Shown here piece after piece: positions 1-5,628 of a stretch of 7,016 bases of DNA. The position numbers and the translations under genes are program-made. The stretch is taken from NCBI GenBank assembly GCA_041691815.1, contig JBEPTZ010000179.1, positions 1 to 7,016 on the forward strand, in the 5' to 3' direction. Source of the DNA: 70-18 sp041691815 (lineage in GTDB: Bacteria; Pseudomonadota; Alphaproteobacteria; Acetobacterales; Acetobacteraceae). The notes under the pieces are model-generated. The model had not been told where the DNA came from. It saw only the letters and a list, made by a program, of their open reading frames with translations, and searched no databases. How positions within the stretch are numbered: position 1 is the first letter of the stretch; each line of letters opens with the position of its first letter.

Positions 1-2
1 GC

Positions 3-3000
3 ACCAGCCTGCCCGGTGACAGCGCCGCCGCCGCCGCCGATTTCGCCGGCGGCGTGCTGCCCACCGGCACCATCAGCTTCGCCCCCGGCCAGTTCACCCA
101 GACCGTCACCATCCCGGTCGCCGGCGACACCCAGCCCGAACCCGACGAAGCCTTCGCCGTCACCCTGGCCAACCTGCCCGATTTCATCCCCGGCGGCGGC
201 ATCACCCTCGGCGACACAATCACCGCCTACGGCGCCATCATCAACGACGACACCGCCAGCGCCGGTTCGTCGACCGACGGCAGCTATTTCCAGGTATTTT
301 TCCCGTTCGTCCCCATCGTGTTTGACACCGGCGACCGCACCACCGGCGCCTCCTACATCACGATCGATCAGGCTTTGGCCGGCATCCTCTACGACGGCGA
401 CAACGGCTACCCTCAGACCATGACCTACATGGTCGAGCGCACCGGCCATCTCGGCGCCGAGGCGGTCGTCACCTGGCAACTCACCGGCACCGGCGCCACC
501 CCGGTCGACGGCACCGATTTCACCGGCGGCGTGCTGCCCTCCGGCACAATCACCTTCGCCCCCGGCTACAGCAACCAGTACATCACCGTCAACTTCACCG
601 GCGACACCTCGGCCAAGCCCGACGGCGGCTACCTGATCAGCCTCGCCACCACCGCGCCCGATGTCACCATCGGCGCCCCCACCCCGGACCAGGGCGACCA
701 GTCGAGCCTCGCCGGCCTGCTGGTCCATCGCAGCCGCTACATCGCCATCACCGCCACCGACGCTGACAAGCCCGAGGGCAACAGCGGCAGCACCCCGTTC
801 GTCTTCACTGTCACGCGCTCCGCCCTCAGCCCCGAGCCCGCCGCCAGCGAGACGGTCACCTGGAAGGTCGTCACCATCGACGACCCGCAACCCGATCCTG
901 CCACCGTGTTCGCTCCCGGCTTCGCCCAGACCGGCACAATCACCTTCGCTCCCGGCGAACTCAGCCAGGCCCTGACCATCGCCATCGGCGGCGACACCAT
1001 CGCCGAACCGGACCAGCAGTTTACGGTGCTGCTGACCGGCGCTTCGCCCGGCGAGAGCATCGCCCAGCCGCAGGCCTACGGCACCGTCCGCAACGACGAC
1101 ATCAATTTCGCCGTCGCCGCCAACACCCCGAGCCAGAACGAAGGCAACAGCGGCGCCACCCCGTTCGTCTTCACCATCACCCGCACCGGCGGTACCGCGA
1201 CCGACAGCGTGTACTGGACCACCATCGGCGCCACCGCCCATTCCGCCGGCCCGAGCGACCTGCTCGGCGGCGTGCCACCCTCCGGCTTCGTCACCTTCGC
1301 CCCTGGCCAGACCACCCAGACCGTCACCGTGATGGTCGCCGGCGACACCCAGGTGGAACCCGACGAAGGCTTCCAGGTGGTGCTGCTCGGCCCTTCCCCC
1401 GGCACCCAAATCACCACCGACGCCGCCCAGGCGGTGATCACCAACGACGATTCCTACGTCACCATAGCCCAGGCCACCCCCGGCCCGATCTTCGAGGGCA
1501 GCCAGGTCAGCTACACGCTGCACCGCACCGGCGCCACCGCGGCACCTGCCACCGTCACCTGGCAGGCCGCCGGGGATGGCCCCAATCCGGTCGATTTCGC
1601 GGGTTTCTCCCGGCTAGGACCGGCCACCGGGGTCGATCCGCTAAGCCTTGGTCCCGGCGCGCCACCGCCCACCGGCAATCCCGGCGTCAACAACGATGGC
1701 CTGCCCACCGGCACCGTCACCTTCGCCGCCGGCGTCACCGACCAGACCATCACCCTCAACTTCGCCGACGACGACACGGTCGGGCCGGACGAAGGCTTCC
1801 GCATCACCCTCGCCACGACTAGTTCCGGCGTCAGCATCGGCGCCCCCGCCCCGGTCTCGCCCGCCCTCGGCCGCGAATCCTCGGTCACCGGCCTGCTGCT
1901 GAACGTCGACCGCAACGTCACCATCACCGCGCTGGATGCCGACAAGCCGGAAGGCAACAGCGGCCCCACCCCGTTCACCTTCCTGGTTACCCGCACCGCC
2001 CTCGCCGTCGACCCCGGCACCACCGACACCGTGCAATGGGCGGTCGACAGCATCGGCATCGACGCATCCGATCTCGCCCCCGGCTTCGTCCCCTACGGCA
2101 CACTGACCTTCGCCCCCGGCGTCCTCAGCCAGACCATCACCGTCGCCATCGCCGGCGACCTCACGCCCGAGCCGGATGAAGCCTTCGGTGTGCTGCTGAC
2201 CGGCGCCAGCCCGGGCGAAATCATCAACACCGACGGCGCCTCGATCGCCTATGGCACCATCCGCAACGACGACATCACCAGCTTCGCCATCGCCGCCAAC
2301 ACCCCAAGCCAGAACGAGGGCAACACCGGCGCCACCCCGTTCGTCTTCACCATCACCCGCACCGGCGGCACCGCGACCGACAGCGTGTACTGGACCACCA
2401 TCGGCGCCACCGCCCATTCCGCCGGCGCGTCCGACCTGCTGGGCGGCGCCCCACCCTCCGGCACCGTCACCTTCGCCCCCGGCCAGACCACGCAGACTGT
2501 CACCGTCATGGTCGCCGGCGACACCCAGGTGGAACCCGACGAAGCCTTCCAGGTGCTGCTGCTGCACCCCTCCGCCGGCACCCGCATCACCACCGGCGCC
2601 GCCCAGGCGGTGATCACCAACGACGACACCGGTCTGTCGATCGCCGCCGACACCCCGCGCCAGAACGAAGGCAACAGCGGCGCCACCCCCTACACCTTCA
2701 CCATCAGCCGCACCGGCCTGCTCGCCGCCGGCGACAGCGTCCGCTGGACCACCGTCGGCCTCGGCCCGCACAGCGCCAACCCGGCCGATTTCACCGGCGG
2801 CATTGCCCCCAGCGGCAACATCACCTTCGCCGCCGGCGAGGCCAACCGCAGCATCACGCTCGATGTCGCCGGCGACACCACGGTAGAACCGGACGAAGGC
2901 TTCCGCGTGCTGCTGCTCGCCCCCAGCCCCGGCGTCACCGTCACCACCGGCAGCGCCAGCGCCGAAATCCTCAACGACGACAGCGCACCGCTGGCCGCCG

Positions 3001-3281
3001 ACGCGTTTCCCGCACCCGGCATGACCTTCCTGGCCAGCGTCGATTTCAACGGCGACGGCCAGCCCGACCAGTTGCTGCAAACCGCCTCCGGCGCGCTCGA
3101 CATAGCGACCCCGCACGGCGTCACCGAGATCGGCCAGCTGACCCAAGGCCGGAGCTTCGCCGGCCTCACCGACAGCGGCGCCATCCTGCTGCACGACAGC
3201 ACCGCGGGTGCGGCCGATCCGTGGACCGTGCTGAGCCCTGCCGGGGTCGCCCAGTGCGATCCCGCCTGGCCGCCTGGCTAA
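3..3281 (+). CDS. Large Calx-beta repeat protein, 3' portion (5'-truncated by window edge)
   Basis: The reading frame is open from the first complete codon at position 3, and the residues before the first possible start (GTG at 54) already fit a Calx-beta motif (ADFAGG then LPTGTISFAPG). The true start therefore lies upstream. About 1,092 residues are visible, ending at TAA 3279-3281. At least eight Calx-beta domains (PF03160-type) are present, with approximate ends at 251, 735, 1100, 1451, 1913, 2273, 2627 and 2981. Each has a TGTITFAPG strand, an acidic GDT..EPDE.F loop and mostly a closing NDD. In this family these acidic loops bind calcium at domain junctions. The final 100 residues differ and contain DFNGDGQPD (3042-3068), an EF-hand/FG-GAP-like calcium loop. 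No membrane segment or sorting signal is visible, and the N-terminus is missing. Likely role: secreted or surface adhesion or matrix protein (inference). Two inserts stand out: an aromatic-rich linker at 252-350 and a Pro/Gly-rich insert in domain 5 (about 1603-1700). Confidence 0.9.
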   Translation, partial: TSLPGDSAAAAADFAGGVLPTGTISFAPGQFTQTVTIPVAGDTQPEPDEAFAVTLANLPDFIPGGGITLGDTITAYGAIINDDTASAGSSTDGSYFQVFFPFVPIVFDTGDRTTGASYITIDQALAGILYDGDNGYPQTMTYMVERTGHLGAEAVVTWQLTGTGATPVDGTDFTGGVLPSGTITFAPGYSNQYITVNFTGDTSAKPDGGYLISLATTAPDVTIGAPTPDQGDQSSLAGLLVHRSRYIAITATDADKPEGNSGSTPFVFTVTRSALSPEPAASETVTWKVVTIDDPQPDPATVFAPGFAQTGTITFAPGELSQALTIAIGGDTIAEPDQQFTVLLTGASPGESIAQPQAYGTVRNDDINFAVAANTPSQNEGNSGATPFVFTITRTGGTATDSVYWTTIGATAHSAGPSDLLGGVPPSGFVTFAPGQTTQTVTVMVAGDTQVEPDEGFQVVLLGPSPGTQITTDAAQAVITNDDSYVTIAQATPGPIFEGSQVSYTLHRTGATAAPATVTWQAAGDGPNPVDFAGFSRLGPATGVDPLSLGPGAPPPTGNPGVNNDGLPTGTVTFAAGVTDQTITLNFADDDTVGPDEGFRITLATTSSGVSIGAPAPVSPALGRESSVTGLLLNVDRNVTITALDADKPEGNSGPTPFTFLVTRTALAVDPGTTDTVQWAVDSIGIDASDLAPGFVPYGTLTFAPGVLSQTITVAIAGDLTPEPDEAFGVLLTGASPGEIINTDGASIAYGTIRNDDITSFAIAANTPSQNEGNTGATPFVFTITRTGGTATDSVYWTTIGATAHSAGASDLLGGAPPSGTVTFAPGQTTQTVTVMVAGDTQVEPDEAFQVLLLHPSAGTRITTGAAQAVITNDDTGLSIAADTPRQNEGNSGATPYTFTISRTGLLAAGDSVRWTTVGLGPHSANPADFTGGIAPSGNITFAAGEANRSITLDVAGDTTVEPDEGFRVLLLAPSPGVTVTTGSASAEILNDDSAPLAADAFPAPGMTFLASVDFNGDGQPDQLLQTASGALDIATPHGVTEIGQLTQGRSFAGLTDSGAILLHDSTAGAADPWTVLSPAGVAQCDPAWPPG
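1153..1250 (+). repeat. 98-bp near-identical direct repeat, copy 1 (partner 2329-2426)
   Basis: Aligned by eye at an offset of 1,176 bp, this stretch of Calx-beta domain 4 differs from domain 7 at one position (T at 1193, C at 2369), a synonymous change in a Gly codon. The flanking parts of the two domains are more diverged. The pattern fits recent duplication or gene conversion. Confidence 0.85.
2329..2426 (+). repeat. 98-bp near-identical direct repeat, copy 2 (partner 1153-1250)
   Basis: Second copy, inside Calx-beta domain 7, with one mismatch to copy 1. It encodes the beta strands from GATPFVF to the TTIGATAHSAG segment. Confidence 0.85.
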
Positions 3282-3291
3282 GCAAGTTGAT

Positions 3292-3323
3292 TGCGGTATA
3301 GACATAGGTATACCGCATACCTA
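3292..3323. promoter_or_regulatory. Two overlapping, mutually exclusive inverted repeats after the Calx-beta gene
   Basis: Ten bases after the stop codon, TGCGGTATA (3292-3300) pairs perfectly with TATACCGCA (3309-3317) across an 8-base loop. A second stem, TAGGTAT (3305-3311) with ATACCTA (3317-3323), has a 5-base loop and uses bases of the first stem's right arm, so both cannot form at once. There is no following T-tract, so it is not a classical intrinsic terminator. It could be a 3' transcript-end stabiliser, an attenuator-like switch, or an operator for a dimeric regulator of the downstream gene. The structure is seen; the role is not known. Confidence 0.5.
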
Positions 3324-3445
3324 ACGACCCAGAACACCCGCCTGGACACCCCCTGCAAGCGGCAATTCAGCCCCCGCCGCGCACCCGGTTTTGACCCAGA
3401 ATCGCACGGTTTCCGCGCCCGCAGAAGCACTTTACACTGCCCCAG

Positions 3446-4051
3446 ATGGCCCAGATCCCCACCCCGACCAGCGGCATGACTCTCCCGGCGATGCAGGACC
3501 GGCTCGGCGTGCGGCGCGAGGGATTCGCCGTGATGCTGCAACACCTGGCCGCCTGCACCGCACCGCTGATCGTCGAAACCGGCTGCGCCAGGGTGGAAGA
3601 CAATTTCACCGGCGACGGCATGAGCACGCTGATCTGGGACGCCGCCGCCGAATTGTACGCCGGCCAGGTGCGTTCGGTGGACCTCGACCCGGCCAACGTC
3701 GCCTTCGCGCGTGGCAAACTGGGGCCGCGGACCACGGTGGAGTGCGCCGACAGCGTGCCCTGGCTGGCCGCCCAGGAGGCCGCATTGCTGGCCGAGGGGC
3801 GGCGTATCGACTTGTTATACCTGGATAGTTTTGATCTCGACGTGGCCGACTGGCAGCCCTCGGCGCTGCATCACATCTACGAGTTGCTCAGCATCAAGGC
3901 CGCCCTGCGCCCCGGTGCGCTGCTGGCGGTGGATGACAACCTGCTGATCGACGGGCAACATGTCGGCAAGGGCACCTATGTCGCCGAATGCCTGGCGCGG
4001 ATCGGCAAGCCGATGATCTACCAGGGCTATCAATGGATCTGGCGCTGGTAG
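3446..4051 (+). CDS. Class I SAM-dependent methyltransferase-like protein (Methyltransf_24-like)
   Basis: 201 residues. A Rossmann-type methyltransferase layout is visible: motif I region LIVETGCARVEDNFTGDG (residues 41-58) with the E-T-G-C SAM-loop signature, motif II VRSVDLDP (75-82) with acidic D79, IDLLYLDSFD (121-130) as the strand-4 region, and the late strand GALLAVDDN (157-165). Small proteins of this type often act on sugars or secondary metabolites and often sit near surface-glycan genes, but the substrate here cannot be read from sequence. The ATG at 3446 has no recognisable Shine-Dalgarno sequence. A weak -10-like TACACT at 3433-3438 would place the transcript start at or next to the ATG, so the mRNA may be leaderless. 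Internal ATGs at 3476 and 3491 also lack good ribosome sites and would still keep the whole fold. It is separated from folE by 73 bp and could be co-transcribed with it. Confidence 0.75.
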   Translation: MAQIPTPTSGMTLPAMQDRLGVRREGFAVMLQHLAACTAPLIVETGCARVEDNFTGDGMSTLIWDAAAELYAGQVRSVDLDPANVAFARGKLGPRTTVECADSVPWLAAQEAALLAEGRRIDLLYLDSFDLDVADWQPSALHHIYELLSIKAALRPGALLAVDDNLLIDGQHVGKGTYVAECLARIGKPMIYQGYQWIWRW

Positions 4052-4124
4052 CCGCCCTTGCCGTGCCGCCGCGACGCCCAACCTAGGACATGACGCGCTT
4101 TTCATCCGTATAGCAGCAAGGCCG

Positions 4125-4838
4125 ATGCCGAACGATCTTCACACTTCCGACGACGATGTCGACCAGCCGGTCTCGGCGCGCATCCGCAGCCGCCTCCGCA
4201 GGGCGCGGCGGCGGTTCAATGCCAATGATAACATTGCCGAATTTCTGCTGCCGGGCGACCTGGAAGCGCTGCTGGACGAGGTCGCCGGCCGGATGCAGGG
4301 GGTGCTGGAGAGCCTGGTGATCGACACCAGCACCGACCACAACACCCACGAAACCGCGCACCGCATGGCCAAGATGTATCTGACCGAGGTGTTCCACGGC
4401 CGCTACGCGCCGCCGCCGCCGGTCACCGAATTCCCCAATGTGGAAGCGTTGAGCGAGCTGATGATTGTCGGCCCGATCACCGTGCGCAGTGCTTGCAGCC
4501 ATCATTTCTGCCCGATCATGGGGCGGATCTGGGTGGGGCTGATCCCGAACGGCCATTCCAACCTGATCGGGCTGTCGAAATACGTGCGGCTGGCGGAGTG
4601 GGTGATGAGCCGGCCGCAGATCCAGGAGGAGGCGATCACCCAGCTGGCCGACCTGCTGATGAGCAAGGTGGCGCCGGACGGCCTGGCGGTGGTGATGCAG
4701 GCCGACCATTTCTGCATGCACTGGCGCGGCGTGAAGGATTCCGCCGCCAAGATGGTCAACAGCGTGATGCGCGGCGCGTTCCTGAAAGACGCGGCGCTGC
4801 GCCGGGAATTTCTCTCGCTGATCGATTTGAAGGATTGA
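4125..4838 (+). CDS. folE: GTP cyclohydrolase I (FolE)
   Basis: 237 residues, close to the usual 180-250. The enzyme converts GTP to 7,8-dihydroneopterin triphosphate, the first step toward folate, tetrahydropterins and queuosine-type compounds, in the cytoplasm. Family landmarks are clear: HETAHRMAKMYLTEVFHGRY (75-94), the zinc and catalytic segment SACSHHFCP (122-130), GLSKYVRLAEWVMSRPQIQEE (149-169) and HFCMHWRGVKD (195-205). By comparison with E. coli FolE, C124, H127 and C197 should be the zinc ligands and H126 the catalytic histidine. The usual CEHH is CSHH here and is followed by an extra Cys (C129). The N-terminal 30 residues are charged and Arg-rich (RIRSRLRRARRR). An AAGG at 4118-4121 lies 3 bases before the ATG, a tight but usable ribosome site. 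Its stop is 7 bp from the next ATG, indicating an operon with the BLUF gene. It belongs to a subgroup distinct from E. coli FolE (my recollection of the family). Confidence 0.92.
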   Translation: MPNDLHTSDDDVDQPVSARIRSRLRRARRRFNANDNIAEFLLPGDLEALLDEVAGRMQGVLESLVIDTSTDHNTHETAHRMAKMYLTEVFHGRYAPPPPVTEFPNVEALSELMIVGPITVRSACSHHFCPIMGRIWVGLIPNGHSNLIGLSKYVRLAEWVMSRPQIQEEAITQLADLLMSKVAPDGLAVVMQADHFCMHWRGVKDSAAKMVNSVMRGAFLKDAALRREFLSLIDLKD

Positions 4839-4845
4839 GGCGAAG

Positions 4846-5274
4846 ATGCTCGTTCGCTGCCTGTATGCCAGCCATGCCGCCGCCCCGGTGGAGCGGCCGG
4901 TGGTCGACTCCATCCTGACCCAGTCCCGCCGCAACAACACCGCGCAGGGCATCACCGGCATATTGTGCCACACCGACGATATCTTCATCCAGGTGCTGGA
5001 AGGCGGGCGCGACGAGGTGGGCGACCTGTTCGCCACCATCCTGCGCGACGACCGGCATACCGGGCTGCGCATCCTGACCTATGAGGAAATCCCCGAACGG
5101 CGGTTCGGCCATTGGTCGATGGGCCAGGTGGACTTCGCCCGCGTCAACCATGCGCTGCTGCTGAAATACTCCGCCCGGGCGAAGATCAATCCGTTCGACA
5201 CCCCCGGCTGCTCGACGATGTCGCTGCTGGAGGAATTGCTGGCAACGGCCTCGATCATCAGTCGCGGCGCCTAG
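4846..5274 (+). CDS. Short BLUF-domain blue-light sensor (PixD-like)
   Basis: 142 residues, about the size of cyanobacterial PixD (150). BLUF domains bind FAD and change hydrogen bonding around the flavin in blue light. All key positions are present: Y7 (in CLYAS), N31 (in SRRNN), Q49 (in FIQVLEGG), and W90 and M92 (in HWSMG), matching PixD Y8, N32, Q50, W91 and M93. GITGIL (35-40) and DDRH (68-71) are also typical. The C-terminal part (LLLKYSARAKINPF, then LLEELLATA) resembles PixD's two C-terminal helices, so this is a stand-alone sensor with no fused output domain such as EAL or cyclase. It probably signals by protein contact or oligomer change. GAGG at 4837-4840, overlapping the folE stop, sits 5 bases before the ATG and supports this start. 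The very short gap to folE suggests co-expression or translational coupling. Partner unknown. Confidence 0.93.
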   Translation: MLVRCLYASHAAAPVERPVVDSILTQSRRNNTAQGITGILCHTDDIFIQVLEGGRDEVGDLFATILRDDRHTGLRILTYEEIPERRFGHWSMGQVDFARVNHALLLKYSARAKINPFDTPGCSTMSLLEELLATASIISRGA

Positions 5275-5322
5275 ACTGCGACGGCTTCCGGCAGGCGAAG
5301 GCATCGCGGTCCAGCTCTCTGC

Positions 5323-5373
5323 TTTGTCGCGTGATTCAGACCTGCGTGTGATTCCACCTACGGTCATCACGCT
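5323..5373. repeat. 51-bp palindromic direct repeat, copy 1
   Basis: Perfect 51-bp copy of the unit at 5386-5436 (period 63 bp, 12-bp spacer). Within the unit, GCGTGAT (5329-5335) is complementary to ATCACGC (5366-5372). A second left arm, GCGTGTGAT (5344-5352), could pair with the same right arm with a 2-base bulge, so two alternative hairpins are possible. It is intergenic, downstream of the BLUF gene. The size and symmetry fit a REP-like extragenic element, but membership of a dispersed family cannot be tested here. Confidence 0.85.
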
Positions 5374-5385
5374 GTAACACTTTGT

Positions 5386-5436
5386 TTTGTCGCGTGATTC
5401 AGACCTGCGTGTGATTCCACCTACGGTCATCACGCT
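5386..5436. repeat. 51-bp palindromic direct repeat, copy 2
   Basis: Identical to copy 1. The arms lie at 5392-5398, 5407-5415 and 5429-5435. No transposase and no flanking target duplication is seen. Two identical copies in a row suggest recent tandem duplication. Confidence 0.85.
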
Positions 5437-5628
5437 CCGGGCAGGACGATCAGGGTCGCCTGGATCGGCATGCCGCACGGGGGAAGCATGGATTGGCCCA
5501 CAGTAATACTTCTGTCGTTTATTTCAAGTTTCTTTCAACACAACCCAAATGGATTAGTCCGTGATTTCCTTTGCTTCTTGCACCGTGAATATCGTAATGC
5601 GCACTATTCTTATTTCGGGTCATACAAC
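5437..5628 (+). promoter_or_regulatory. AT-rich leader/promoter region upstream of the TadG-like gene
   Basis: Positions 5501-5600 contain 38 G/C by hand count, against about 65-70% around them. That is typical of a promoter and untranslated leader in a GC-rich genome. No convincing sigma-70 pair can be fixed: TTGCAC (5578-5583) and TATTCT (5605-5610) are spaced too widely at 21 bases. The frame of the downstream gene stays open through this stretch, and a strong purine-rich site (GGGGGA, 5479-5484) precedes an ATG at 5488, so translation could begin there. The extra 47 residues would be hydrophobic and aromatic (TVILLSFISSFF) and do not resemble the family. I favour a leader, with the alternative left open. 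Confidence 0.45.

Larger units (their letters stand above)
351..2627 (+). repeat. Two tandem copies of a three-domain Calx-beta super-repeat (351-1451 and 1452-2627)
   Basis: Domains 2-3-4 correspond one to one with domains 5-6-7. Type A (domains 2 and 5) opens SY(I/V)TI and ends with a GLL...R segment instead of NDD. Type B (3 and 6) opens with ITA.DADKPEGNSG and ends YGT(V/I)RNDD. Type C (4 and 7) opens with AANTPSQNEGN and ends AVITNDD. Equivalent points in B and C are 1,176 bp (392 codons) apart, for example GACAAG at 765 and 1941. The first unit is 1,101 bp because domain 5 carries about 27 extra residues between its RTG and LPTG motifs, with smaller indels elsewhere. Domain 8 is a further C-like copy. 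This points to duplication of a three-domain block rather than of single domains. Confidence 0.85.

Noticed and set aside
54..3281. GTG at 54 as the true start of the Calx-beta gene
   Set aside because: It falls in the middle of a Calx-beta domain and the frame is open to the left edge, so the gene is truncated by the window.
1641..3305. Long minus-strand open frame of 554 codons opposite the Calx-beta gene
   Set aside because: It is the complement of a GC-rich repetitive gene; the peptide is Gly/Ala/Asp low-complexity with no domain, while the + frame has clear Calx-beta motifs throughout.
4086..4114. Promoter for folE with -10-like TATAGC at 4109-4114
   Set aside because: No acceptable -35 at the right distance, and the upstream gene is close enough for read-through.
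4083..5072. Minus-strand open frame of 329 codons across folE and the BLUF gene
   Set aside because: It lies opposite two well-recognised proteins and its peptide has no recognisable fold.
5323..5436. CRISPR array
   Set aside because: Only two repeats, 51 bp each, with a 12-bp spacer; these sizes do not fit CRISPR and no cas gene is near.
4756..5478. Minus-strand open frame with a repeated VMTVGGITRRSESRDK peptide
   Set aside because: The peptide repeat comes only from the 51-bp DNA repeat, and the rest is opposite the BLUF gene.
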